A program made the position numbers and the translations under genes. Shown here one piece after another: positions 26,066-33,879 of a stretch of 42,322 bases of DNA. The DNA is from Ardenticatenaceae bacterium (GTDB taxonomy: Bacteria > Chloroflexota > Anaerolineae > Promineifilales > Promineifilaceae), in contig WYBM01000001.1 of NCBI GenBank assembly GCA_011525915.1, positions 1 through 42,322 on the forward strand. The letters run 5' to 3'. Every line of letters begins with the position of its first letter. Positions within the stretch are counted from its first letter, which is position 1. The notes under the pieces were generated by a model. That model saw only the letters and a list, made by a program, of their open reading frames with translations. It was not told the DNA's origin and searched no databases.

Positions 26066-26648
26066 TAAAATTTTTCTTGCAGCCTTAGTCTTTTTCTTAA
26101 TGGGTTTCTGTTTCTTCTGTTCTTTCAGTATTTATCAAATTCGGGTGAGACAATGTTTGCTGTGGACATGTGCGCCTGACCGAGCATTTTCCGTATTTGA
26201 CTTGAGTTTACCTAATCACTTGCTTCCAGACAACGCTGTTGTTAATCCAATGGTTATTCCTTCTGATCCCAGTGGAGTCGAGTCAGGAAATATTTCGTTT
26301 TTCTGGCAAGAAGCTGAGGGGCCGTATGGTGGAGTGCTTGATGTGGATAGATATGGCACAGAGATGGGGGCCAAGAAGGCTTTTGAGAGCGGTCTCTATT
26401 GGCGCAGTAGAGGCTCATACAGGGCTCACGCTGAAATTACATATGAAAGCCCTTTCGCTGACGAATTCTTAATCGGGTGTGGTTCGTCCATGTTTGATAA
26501 TGGCTACGAATGTAGTTTAACAGCCAGATACCAAGAATATGTGGTTGACTTTAATTCTTCGATTGATAGACAAATGTCAGAATCACAGTTTGAACAAATT
26601 GCAATAAACATTGATCAACAAATGATAAGTTATCTTGGTCAAGAATGA
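26058..26648 (+). CDS. Putative immunity protein / membrane-anchored protein coupled to the Rhs tip
   Basis: ATG 26058 lies inside the end of the Rhs tip gene (8-bp overlap). The 196-residue product has one N-terminal helix (FLAALVFFLMGFCFFCSF) and a soluble domain of about 150 residues with GGVLDVDRYGTEMGAKKAF and several cysteines. I do not recognise the family. Position and coupling behind an Rhs toxin tip suggest an immunity protein, probably acting in or outside the membrane. The region is AT-rich and lacks ACGGCCGT. A hairpin follows the stop. Confidence 0.55.
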   Translation: MNNKIFLAALVFFLMGFCFFCSFSIYQIRVRQCLLWTCAPDRAFSVFDLSLPNHLLPDNAVVNPMVIPSDPSGVESGNISFFWQEAEGPYGGVLDVDRYGTEMGAKKAFESGLYWRSRGSYRAHAEITYESPFADEFLIGCGSSMFDNGYECSLTARYQEYVVDFNSSIDRQMSESQFEQIAINIDQQMISYLGQE

Positions 26649-26652
26649 TCCA

Positions 26653-26677
26653 AAGACCGCTCTCAGTGAGAGGTCTT
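26653..26677 (+). terminator. Hairpin after the Rhs tip/immunity pair
   Basis: AAGAC, a two-base bulge and CTCTC pair with GAGAG and GTCTT around an AGT loop, 4 bases after the stop codon. No T-run follows. It is consistent with the end of the inserted unit. Confidence 0.4.
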
Positions 26678-26689
26678 CTAAAGTAGGGG

Positions 26690-27084
26690 TGGCGGCCAGT
26701 GTGGACAATGATGTGCAGCCCAATTGGCCGCTCACTACTATGACAGCCAGGGCGGCCGTATCCTGGCCGTGTACAAGGACGGCGGCGGGCAGAGTGCGGG
26801 CAGTGATGTGCTGTAGCGCAACCCGCTGAACTTTAGCGGCAGCACCCAGGTGCAAGACACCTTCACCGCCAACACCGGCGCCGTCACCATGCAGCTTGCT
26901 CTGGAGGTGACCTGGATGCCGGGCATCTGGCCTTTAGCGGTCTGGGCCTGCAGCATCTGACTGCCAGTGATGTCATTCGCCGCAGTACGTACAGTGTGGG
27001 GGCACGGCCGTGGCTGTCAAAGTCCAGGGCGACCCCGATGGTGTCAATATGCGGCCTATAATGGTTCTTCCGCAATTTGTGTGA
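26690..27084 (+). pseudogene. Decayed rhs gene remnant
   Basis: The GC-rich sequence encodes typical Rhs body fragments in shifting frames: AHYYDSQGGRILAVYKDGG, then a stop, NPLNFSGSTQVQDTFTANTG, then after a frameshift SGLGLQHLTASDVIRRSTYS, and after another TAVAVKVQGDPDG. No single frame stays open. It carries one ACGGCCGT (27003-27010), unlike the AT-rich insert just before it. It may be the resident rhs gene whose tip was replaced or displaced. Assignment rests on recognising the repeat style, not on a search. Confidence 0.5.
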
Positions 27085-27094
27085 AACGGTCGTT

Positions 27095-27391
27095 TCAGGT
27101 AGGTGCCGGCATACCCAAAACTCGCTGATGAGCCAGTTGTCTAAGCTCGGCTAGTTTGTCATCGTGCAACAAGACCTCAATAAGTTGTTTTTCGTCTTCA
27201 TCTAGGTCATCAGAATGGCGAATAATCAGCCAGGCAAGTTCTCTAGAGCAAGGAACTGCTATCTCTGTTTTCTTGCTGGTTAGCGCTCCTATTACATTTT
27301 TCGTATCGTAGTTTTGACGTATCCATTTCCCGACCAACGTCCGCTCCCCAGTAAAACCTTGCTTTCTGATTTTACGCCACAACTGTATCAC
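27095..27391 (-). pseudogene. ISL3-family transposase fragment
   Basis: The 98-residue frame contains IQLWRKIRKQGFTGERTLVG and later SRELAWLIIRHSDDLDEDEK with QLAHQ, matching the middle of ISL3/IS204-type transposases (QLWREIRAQGYTG and the later AWLLLR...EE region). The N-terminal zinc finger and the rest of the DDE domain are missing. I found no terminal inverted repeats. The fragment lies at the right edge of the rhs-related island. The 200 bases from 27392 to 27595 hold only a promoter. Confidence 0.55.
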
Positions 27392-27530
27392 ACCTCTTAA
27401 AACGAAAAGCTGCCAAACTGGGACTGCAAGTTATCCCAACCTGATTATTGTTTCTGAGGAAAGTGTACAGTTCGCCCAAAGCCTTGTCAAAGCCATGACT
27501 ATATTACCATCGTTTATTTTCCTGGCCGCA

Positions 27531-27558
27531 TTGGCCAATTTCAAATTGGTGCTACAAT
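27531..27558 (+). promoter_or_regulatory. Putative promoter of the flavin oxidoreductase gene
   Basis: TTGGCC (27531-27536) and TACAAT (27553-27558) are separated by 16 bases, 38 bases before the start codon. Confidence 0.4.
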
Positions 27559-27595
27559 GAGACTTATGGAGACAGCATAAATACACTAATTTCCC

Positions 27596-28606
27596 ATGGA
27601 TAAAACAACTTCGAAAATTTATTGTGAAGTACTGGTAATAGGGGCTGGCATCGCCGGGTTAATGGCTGGCCGTCATCTGCATGCACGCCATAAAACGGTA
27701 ACTCTGGTTGACTGCGAAGAACGCGTGGGTGGCCGCATACTGACAGAGCACATCGGCGGCGGATGGGCAGACACCGGCGCCCAATTTTTCACGGCGCGTG
27801 AACCAGCCTTTCAGGCTTTTGTCGACGCATGGCTGGCCGAAGGGCTGATCTTCCCGTGGTCATCTGGTTGGTCAGATGGGTCAACGGGAGAACCCGCCAA
27901 AGAAAGCTTTCCCCGATATGCTGCCAAAAGCGGCATGACGGCTTTGCCGCGCCACCTGGCCCAGGATTTAAACATTCATAAGGCCGTGACCATTGAACAT
28001 GTAGCCATAGAAAATGAAGGCTGGACGGCCGTGGCCCGGTCTGGCGAAATCTATCAAAGTCGGGCGCTCATTCTCACCTCACCTGTGCCGCAATCTCTGG
28101 CCCTGCTGGCTGCCGGCGATGTATTGCTGGCAGATGCCGACCAGGCCGCCCTGCAAAAGATAGCTTATGCCCCAGGCATCACGGCCGTGTGTCATGTGAA
28201 AGGCCAGGTGAACTTACCCGAGCCAGGGGCCATACAACGGCCAGATTATCGCATTAGCTGGATAGCCGATAATCAGCGCAAAGGGGTTTCGCCACGCGTC
28301 ACGCTTATCACCCTGCAAACCAACCCGGATTACAGCCGGTTGTGGTGGCTTTCCCCAGACCAGGAATTGCAAGGGGCCCTGCGGCGAGAACTACAGCCCT
28401 ACCTGGACCCCAAGGCCACGATCGAGGAAATATACCTCCATCGCTGGCCGTATGCCTTGCCCACCACCCTGCACCCAGAGCGCACCCTCATGGCCGCAAA
28501 CCTGCCCCCTCTGGCCTTTGCCGGTGATGCCTTTCATGGTCCACGCATTGAGGGCGCCGCGCTCTCTGGGCTGGCGGCAGCCGAGGCCATACTCCCTCAT
28601 CTATGA
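27596..28606 (+). CDS. FAD-dependent amine-oxidase-like protein (renalase-like)
   Basis: The FAD-binding motif is VLVIGAGIAGLMAGRHL (GxGxxG), followed by EERVGGRILTEHIGGGWADT, GAQFFTARE and the C-terminal FAD contact LAFAGDAFHGPRIEGAALSG. The 336-residue size and GAQFFTAR match the renalase/NAD(P)/FAD-dependent oxidoreductase family, which includes enzymes oxidising isomeric forms of NAD(P)H. It lies alone between a plus-strand promoter and a convergent gene. Three ACGGCCGT or near copies mark it as resident DNA. Confidence 0.83.
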   Translation: MDKTTSKIYCEVLVIGAGIAGLMAGRHLHARHKTVTLVDCEERVGGRILTEHIGGGWADTGAQFFTAREPAFQAFVDAWLAEGLIFPWSSGWSDGSTGEPAKESFPRYAAKSGMTALPRHLAQDLNIHKAVTIEHVAIENEGWTAVARSGEIYQSRALILTSPVPQSLALLAAGDVLLADADQAALQKIAYAPGITAVCHVKGQVNLPEPGAIQRPDYRISWIADNQRKGVSPRVTLITLQTNPDYSRLWWLSPDQELQGALRRELQPYLDPKATIEEIYLHRWPYALPTTLHPERTLMAANLPPLAFAGDAFHGPRIEGAALSGLAAAEAILPHL

Positions 28607-28702
28607 TCCACCCGTAACCCCGGCTTAGGGTGTTTGTGGTTGTAAGAGGCACAATGTCACCCCGTGATGTTGGCGGGAAAACTTTAACCTGTATCCTATG
28701 CC

Positions 28703-29746
28703 CTAAGGAATATATGCCAGCGAGTCAAGATAGAAGAAGTAAATGTAGCCCAGTAACAATAATAACCAACCCACCAGCTGCACAATATCCAACAAATAAG
28801 ACCATGAAATCGTAAAATTATCCTGCACCACCTGCATAATAGATTCCATACTTTCCAGCTTACTCTTCACGCTGGTCTTCCATTCGTCCAGGTATAACTC
28901 ATCAATAATCATGCGATACAGTTGTGCTGTATACCAGTCACCGATCATCAACAATTGTTGATCAACCCGCTCAAAGTCCAACAGCAATGTTAACCGCTCT
29001 TGAATGATTTGCTGCACTGTGCGGCGTGACTGCACTGGCATGACCCATCCGGGCCGCTCCTGGCTAAATTTCTGACGAACGTAATCCAACTTTTCATCAA
29101 TGCGCTTGTCCAACATACGGTAACGTAACAGCTGGTAAATGGCTACTTTCATCACTTCAATGTCCGATTGGAAATCGCCATCTGGGGCAATAATAATCCC
29201 CCCTTCCCAATCAACAATCGTGATATCTTGTGCCGAATAATGCAGGCGTGAGATGAGCGAGCTGGTGGTATCCTCTTCGCTCAACCTTTCCCGCTGCGAG
29301 CGCAGTAACAGGGCCAACTCAGCCGCATAATGTTTTACAAAGGTGTCTGGGGAGAATGCCACTTCCTGGATCATCAACAGGAAGTATTCTTCCCATAGTT
29401 CTGTCTGCTGCACCTCATCGGGCACCAACATTGTGCGCAGTGCTTCTTTGACGCGCTCTACCAACTGCATCACGGCTGTGCTGAGCACATCCTCCAGAAC
29501 AAACCGGCATTCGACAATTTGTATGGTCTCTTCATAAAGTTGAGGTTGAAGTGAGATGTGAACACCTTCAAGCTGCACGGCCGTGGCTCCCAACAAGCGT
29601 ACATCCAGATCAACCGGCTGAAAATAGGGCGCTTTGCGTAACGGTTGTGGTGGCACTTGAACGGTGTCTACCGTCACCGCTGTTACGGGAAAAGCAACCA
29701 AAAAACTCACTTGGGCATCGAGGTGATAGGGTTCTATATTTTCCAT
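28703..29746 (-). CDS. Membrane-anchored protein, possibly RMD1/YagE (DUF155)-like
   Basis: The product has about 347 residues and no N-terminal signal. A soluble domain (to about 160) is followed by a charged helical region with DWEGGIIIAPDGDFQSDIEV, YQLLRYRMLDKRIDEKLDYV and coiled-coil character, and a C-terminal helix (LDIVQLVGWLLLLLGYIYFF). The acidic domain followed by a cytoplasmic coiled coil and C-terminal anchor recalls RMD1/YagE (DUF155), but I cannot confirm it. ATG 29746, preceded by AAAGG, is preferred to the in-frame start at 29842. It is divergent from the merR-type gene. Confidence 0.6.
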   Translation of the reverse strand: MENIEPYHLDAQVSFLVAFPVTAVTVDTVQVPPQPLRKAPYFQPVDLDVRLLGATAVQLEGVHISLQPQLYEETIQIVECRFVLEDVLSTAVMQLVERVKEALRTMLVPDEVQQTELWEEYFLLMIQEVAFSPDTFVKHYAAELALLLRSQRERLSEEDTTSSLISRLHYSAQDITIVDWEGGIIIAPDGDFQSDIEVMKVAIYQLLRYRMLDKRIDEKLDYVRQKFSQERPGWVMPVQSRRTVQQIIQERLTLLLDFERVDQQLLMIGDWYTAQLYRMIIDELYLDEWKTSVKSKLESMESIMQVVQDNFTISWSYLLDIVQLVGWLLLLLGYIYFFYLDSLAYIP

Positions 29747-29872
29747 AAAGCCTTTAGGGTGGCAGCATAAAACGCTGTCCGGTCTGTTATCATCGCTATT
29801 ATAGCCCGTAAACGGAAGCGTGTCCGTATAGGTGCCCGTCACCTAAGGGTTAGTTTTAGACGTTCACTTGGT

Positions 29873-29878
29873 TATAAT
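29873..29878 (+). promoter_or_regulatory. -10 box of the MerR-type gene (near-leaderless)
   Basis: A consensus TATAAT sits 6 bases before ATG 29885, with only a weak TTAGTT 17 bases upstream. Transcription would begin at or next to the start codon, suggesting a leaderless mRNA. Confidence 0.45.
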
Positions 29879-29884
29879 GGAAGC

Positions 29885-30664
29885 ATGACGCACTTCATGA
29901 CAATTGGACAACTGGCAAAACGCGTAGGACTACGGCCGTCTGCCTTGCGCTATTATGAAGACCAGGGGCTGCTACCCCCAGACGGCCGTACCGAATCCGG
30001 CTACCGGCTGTACGGCAAAAGCGCCGAACAAACCCTGCGCCTCATCCAGCGGGCACAGCGGTTGGGCTTGTCATTAAATGACATCCGCCATTTGCTTAAG
30101 GGCTACCAAAACGGCGATCTTAGCGATGAAGCCATTATCCAGGTCGTGGAAGCCCGGGCCGTCAATTTGGAACAACAATTGACCGAATTACTCGTTTTGC
30201 AACACGAATTGGATCTGTTTTTGCAAGACATACGCCACGAACATGACGAGCCAGCTAAAACCCATACCGGTAGTGATCACTTTGACAAGCTGCTGGAGCA
30301 CATTTGCCTTAATCCACACCAACAAACGGCCCGTAACTGGCTGGCGTGGCTCATTGAGGCGGCCGGCTGCCAACTGCACACGGCAGCCGGGCAAGCCATT
30401 CTAAAGCAGTTAGAAGGCCAGCACACCCACATCTGGCAGGAGGACAATGGCTATCACATTCTCATTGTCAGCCATGACCCGGCCATTCGTGATGCCCTGG
30501 CTGACCTGGCAAAGCTGGAAGCTAACTGCGATGCACCCAGCCACACCAACCTCACGGCCGTGTTTTACGAAGACGGGGAAGGGTATCATTTCCTGGCCAG
30601 GGGGCAGAATGCCTTTATCTATGCCCGCCTTTTTTTAGCGTTGGAACAATCCCCGCCGCTATGA
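29885..30664 (+). CDS. MerR-family regulator with long His/Cys-containing C-terminus
   Basis: The N-terminal MerR helix-turn-helix is MTIGQLAKRVGLRPSALRYY then EDQGLLPPDGRTESGYRLYG. A dimerisation coiled coil runs to about residue 115. Ordinary MerR metal sensors end at 130-150 residues; this one has 259. The extra part opens with a histidine-rich stretch (DIRHEHDEPAKTHTGSDHF, then LLEHICLNPHQQ), which may bind metal. It lies 138 bp upstream of a Zn/Cd/Pb ATPase whose promoter carries a classic MerR operator, so it is very likely its metal-responsive activator. Confidence 0.85.
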   Translation: MTHFMTIGQLAKRVGLRPSALRYYEDQGLLPPDGRTESGYRLYGKSAEQTLRLIQRAQRLGLSLNDIRHLLKGYQNGDLSDEAIIQVVEARAVNLEQQLTELLVLQHELDLFLQDIRHEHDEPAKTHTGSDHFDKLLEHICLNPHQQTARNWLAWLIEAAGCQLHTAAGQAILKQLEGQHTHIWQEDNGYHILIVSHDPAIRDALADLAKLEANCDAPSHTNLTAVFYEDGEGYHFLARGQNAFIYARLFLALEQSPPL

Positions 30665-30718
30665 TTGACGTCTGATCTACTGTGGTTATCTGATGCTACG
30701 TTGATAAATAAGTGCTGC

Positions 30719-30750
30719 TTGACCTTCAAGCCGGGTTGAAGGTGTAAGAT
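30719..30750 (+). promoter_or_regulatory. MerR-type promoter/operator of the metal-efflux ATPase
   Basis: TTGACC (30719-30724) and TAAGAT (30745-30750) are separated by 20 bases, the over-long spacer of MerR-activated promoters. Inside lies a perfect inverted repeat ACCTTCAA (30722-30729) and TTGAAGGT (30736-30743). A MerR dimer bound here would twist the DNA to activate transcription on metal binding. Confidence 0.8.
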
Positions 30751-30802
30751 ACAGTTATCAACGGCATATTTTAGAGAGGCAAAGAGAGCATAAGGGCTAA
30801 CA

Positions 30803-33007
30803 ATGTCTGCACAGAGTCAAACGTTTTTAATTACTGGCATGGATTGCACCAGTTGTGCGCAAACGCTAGAAAAAGGTATAGGGAAGGTGGATGGCGTCGT
30901 AAAGTGTGAGGTCAACTTCACGACTGAAAAGCTTACCCTTACTGGTGATGTCAGCCGAGAGCAGATCATCACACAAATACAGCAGTTGGGTTATGACGTA
31001 AAGCCAACCACCGAAGCTGTGGCCATGCCCCCCTCCACCCCCTCCTCGTTTTTGCAATTCATGTGGCAGCGTTCAGATACGCGCCTGGCTCTGCTGGGGG
31101 CGCTGCTCATTTTGCCTGGCCTTGTTTTTGTGGAGATTGGTGGCTGGGAAGCGGCCTGGATTCATGCTCTTTCCGGGGCCGCGCTCATAGCCGCCGGCGG
31201 GCCGGTAGCCCGCAGCGCCTGGGCCGCCGTACGCATAAACCGTGAAATTAATATTAATGTCCTCATGACAGTGGCTGCTGTGGGGGCCGTGCTGATTGGC
31301 GCCTATACCGAAGCAGGTATGGTCATGGTGCTGTTTGCCATTGGTGAAGCGCTGGAAGGGTACACTGCGGGGCGCGCCCGCCACGCCATTCGCAGCCTGA
31401 TGACGGTGGCTCCCCAGGAGGCCACACGGCTGGGCCACGGCCGTCCCAACCGCGTCCCCATCGGCCAACTGCAGGTCGGTGACGTGATTCTGGTGAAACC
31501 CGGTGAACGCATCCCGATGGACGGCCGTATCCTCAAGGGCACATCGGCCGTCAACCAGGCGCCTATCACCGGCGAAAGCATTCCGGTGGGGCGGCAGCCC
31601 GGCGACCCTATCTTTGCCGGCAGCATTAACGGGCAGGGTGCGCTGGAGATTGAAGTCACCCACCTGGCGGCTGATAACACTATCAGCCGCATTATCCACA
31701 TGGTGGAAGAAGCACAGGACAAAAAAGCGCCGGCCGAACGGTTCGTAGACCAGTTTGCCCGTTATTACACGCCGGCCGTCATGCTGCTGGCGCTGCTGGT
31801 GGCGGTTATGCCGCCATTGTTCTTCGGCCAGCCCTTTCTCAGCGAAGGAGAAACCGTTGGCTGGCTTTACCGCGCCCTGGCGCTGCTGGTGGTGGCCTGC
31901 CCCTGTGCCCTGGTCATCAGTACACCAGTGGCTATTATCAGCGCCATTAGCAATGCAGCGCGGCATGGTGTCCTCTTTAAAGGGGGGGCGTTTATAGAGG
32001 CGTTAAGCGGCGTGCAGGCTATGGCGTTTGATAAGACAGGCACCTTAACCAGAGGGCAGCCGGCCGTGGTGGCGGTGCGCACCGCCACCTGTGATGACAA
32101 TGCTTGCGCCGACTGCCAGGAGCTGTTAGCGCTGGCTGGCGCCATAGAGCAGCACAGCGAACATCCATTGGCCCAGGCGATTGTGCAAGAAACAGCCAGG
32201 CGTGGTCTGGCCCACGCCTATGCCGCCGCCAGCGGCGTCACCGCACTCACAGGGCAGGGGGTGTCAGGTCAGGTAAACGGCCGTACCGTTACCATTGGCA
32301 GCCATACTTATTTTGAAGAGAACGTCCCTCACACCGACCAGGCCTGCACCCGGGCACGTGCAGACGCCAATCAGGGTTACACGCCGATGATGGTGAGTGT
32401 AGACGGTGCTTATCTGGGCACTATCAGCGTGACCGACACGGTACGGCCCAGCAGCCAGCAGGCGATTCAGCAGCTGCAAGCGGCCGGCATACGCCACACC
32501 ATTATGCTTACTGGCGACAACACGGCCACAGCCCAAGCCGTAGCCCAAGAAGTAGGGGTCACGGCCGTGCGCGCCGAATTGATGCCCAAAGATAAAGTGA
32601 CGGCCGTGCGCACCTTGCAACAACAGTTTGGCAACGTGGCCATGGTGGGCGATGGGATCAATGATGCTCCTGCCCTGGCGGCCGCTGACGTGGGCATTGC
32701 TATTGGTGGCGTTACCAGCACCCAGGCCATGGAGACAGCAGATATCACACTCATGAGCGATGGCTTGAAGATGCTGCCCTTTGCCTACCAGCTCAGCCGG
32801 GCGACCTTAAGCAATATTCGTTTTAATGTCGCTTTTGCTATCGGTGTGAAGGTGTTCTTTTTACTACTGGTGCTGGTGGGTAAAAGCAGCATGTGGCTGG
32901 CGGTAGCTGCCGACATGGGCACGTCGTTGTTGGTGACCTTAAATGGCATGCGGCTGCTAGGGAAACGGCCGTTGGGAAACGGCCGTGAAGTGATGGCCGT
33001 GAAGTGA
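30803..33007 (+). CDS. Zn2+/Cd2+/Pb2+-exporting P1B-type ATPase
   Basis: The 734-residue protein has an N-terminal heavy-metal domain with GMDCTSC (Cys15, Cys18), the transmembrane CPC motif (366-368), phosphorylation site DKTGTLT at Asp410 and hinge GDGINDAPALAAADVG. The last helices contain KVFFLLLVLVGKSSMWLAVA then ADMGTSLLV, the Lys/Asp pair of the ZntA/CadA subgroup, rather than the copper subgroup. An extra cysteine cluster (CDDNACADC) lies just after the phosphorylation site. It exports soft divalent metals with ATP. Control by the upstream MerR-type gene is indicated by the operator at 30719. Confidence 0.93.
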   Translation: MSAQSQTFLITGMDCTSCAQTLEKGIGKVDGVVKCEVNFTTEKLTLTGDVSREQIITQIQQLGYDVKPTTEAVAMPPSTPSSFLQFMWQRSDTRLALLGALLILPGLVFVEIGGWEAAWIHALSGAALIAAGGPVARSAWAAVRINREININVLMTVAAVGAVLIGAYTEAGMVMVLFAIGEALEGYTAGRARHAIRSLMTVAPQEATRLGHGRPNRVPIGQLQVGDVILVKPGERIPMDGRILKGTSAVNQAPITGESIPVGRQPGDPIFAGSINGQGALEIEVTHLAADNTISRIIHMVEEAQDKKAPAERFVDQFARYYTPAVMLLALLVAVMPPLFFGQPFLSEGETVGWLYRALALLVVACPCALVISTPVAIISAISNAARHGVLFKGGAFIEALSGVQAMAFDKTGTLTRGQPAVVAVRTATCDDNACADCQELLALAGAIEQHSEHPLAQAIVQETARRGLAHAYAAASGVTALTGQGVSGQVNGRTVTIGSHTYFEENVPHTDQACTRARADANQGYTPMMVSVDGAYLGTISVTDTVRPSSQQAIQQLQAAGIRHTIMLTGDNTATAQAVAQEVGVTAVRAELMPKDKVTAVRTLQQQFGNVAMVGDGINDAPALAAADVGIAIGGVTSTQAMETADITLMSDGLKMLPFAYQLSRATLSNIRFNVAFAIGVKVFFLLLVLVGKSSMWLAVAADMGTSLLVTLNGMRLLGKRPLGNGREVMAVK

Positions 33008-33012
33008 TGGCC
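32985..33012 (+). repeat. 14-bp tandem duplication across the ATPase stop codon
   Basis: GTGAAGTGATGGCC occurs twice in immediate succession (32985-32998 and 32999-33012). The second unit supplies the final Val-Lys codons and the stop. The duplicated unit contains GATGGCCGT, a one-base variant of the common octamer. Confidence 0.8.
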
Positions 33013-33094
33013 GTCAAAAGACAGGCTAGTACGTACTAGTCATCAGAAGTCCGTCATCCGTTTTCAGTAGACTATTTCCAGAGGTAGGCCAGCG

Positions 33095-33125
33095 CTGAAA
33101 ACTGGTTACTGATGACTGAAAACTG
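33095..33125. repeat. Short CTGAAAACTG repeats in the intergenic region
   Basis: CTGAAAACTG occurs at 33095-33104 and 33116-33125, with a complementary TTTTCAG at 33061-33067. The complementary copies can form alternative hairpins between two convergent genes. A separate 14-bp palindrome CTAGTACGTACTAG lies at 33026-33039. Confidence 0.5.
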
Positions 33126-33137
33126 ATACAAGGTCAT

Positions 33138-33404
33138 TTATCTAATGCGCTGCCTGGTGTGGTTGAGTTGTTCTGGTGTGTAACGCATTGGCTCCAGGCG
33201 AGACACCGTGAGCCGTTGTTTGAGTTTCCAGGTCATAGGCAAAGCCACCACAATAATGAGGGCTGGCAGGTATACCGCGTCTAGCAATATGGTCAGGCCC
33301 CAGGTCAGCAGCCAGATGCCCAGCAGAATATCCCAGATGCCATCATGAAAATAAGCCAGGTAAGGGGCACGCTCCTCATCGGTTAACGGCCGTTTGTCAG
33401 ACAT
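33138..33404 (-). CDS. Small two-helix membrane protein, unrecognised
   Basis: The product has 88 residues with two hydrophobic segments (DILLGIWLLTWGLTILLD and LPALIIVVALPMTW) and a basic C-terminal tail ending RQRIR. ATG 33404 is preceded by AAGGAGG, so the much longer frame from 33593 is not used. The family is not recognised. An ACGGCCGT within the first codons encodes Asn-Gly-Arg-like sequence on the opposite strand, showing the octamer is tolerated inside the gene. Confidence 0.65.
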   Translation of the reverse strand: MSDKRPLTDEERAPYLAYFHDGIWDILLGIWLLTWGLTILLDAVYLPALIIVVALPMTWKLKQRLTVSRLEPMRYTPEQLNHTRQRIR

Positions 33405-33491
33405 ATCAGCCTCCTTGTTTGTTACAAACAACAGCGCCAATACACCATTATTGTTTAGTATGGAGGGGAAAGCAGGGAGGTGGGTAGTGAT

Positions 33492-33525
33492 AAACGGCCG
33501 TTTTTGAAGTGACAAACGGCCGTTT
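33492..33525. terminator. Paired AAACGGCCGTTT palindromes
   Basis: AAACGGCCGTTT occurs twice (33492-33503 and 33514-33525) with 10 bases between. The two copies can pair as a 12-bp stem, and CTTTT follows on the plus strand. It lies just after the DUF983 gene stop (minus strand), so it may act as a terminator made from the genome's common octamer. Confidence 0.45.
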
Positions 33526-33528
33526 CTT

Positions 33529-33876
33529 TTACAGAGGGGAAGTGGGCCGGGGATCCATGAACTCATCCAGGTGCATCCAGACAACACGAGCATAGTGGAA
33601 AATGAGGGGGATGGCCAGCACCAGCGCTGCCACCGCCCCCATCATATAGCCGAGCAAGGTTGGCTGTACGGCCAGGTACAAGGCCGCCAGCACCGGCACA
33701 ACCACAAAAAAGCCCATCACGTACCCCACAAATACGGCCATCATAAAATAGCCACGTTCTCGTTCGTAACGGATATGGCAATGGGGGCAGGTGGGGTGCA
33801 TGATAAATGGTTTGCGAAAAACCGCCCCTTGTAAACAGTGGGGGCACTTCAACGTTACAATCGCTTTCAGGCGCAT
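33529..33876 (-). CDS. DUF983 family zinc-ribbon membrane protein
   Basis: Two CPHC pairs (TLKCPHCLQGAVF and PTCPHCHIRYERERGYF) form a zinc ribbon, followed by two membrane helices (MAVFVGYVMGFFVVVPVLAA and LLGYMMGAVAALVLAIPLIF) and a C-terminal charged tail. This is the DUF983 layout; function unknown. The start ATG 33876 has GGAG upstream and lies only 3 bases after the stop of a small zinc-ribbon gene, so the two are co-transcribed. Confidence 0.8.
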   Translation of the reverse strand: MRLKAIVTLKCPHCLQGAVFRKPFIMHPTCPHCHIRYERERGYFMMAVFVGYVMGFFVVVPVLAALYLAVQPTLLGYMMGAVAALVLAIPLIFHYARVVWMHLDEFMDPRPTSPL

Positions 33877-33879
33877 ACG

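Noticed and set aside
33026..33039. Palindrome CTAGTACGTACTAG as an operator
   Set aside because: It lies between two convergent gene ends with no promoter nearby; no evidence of function.
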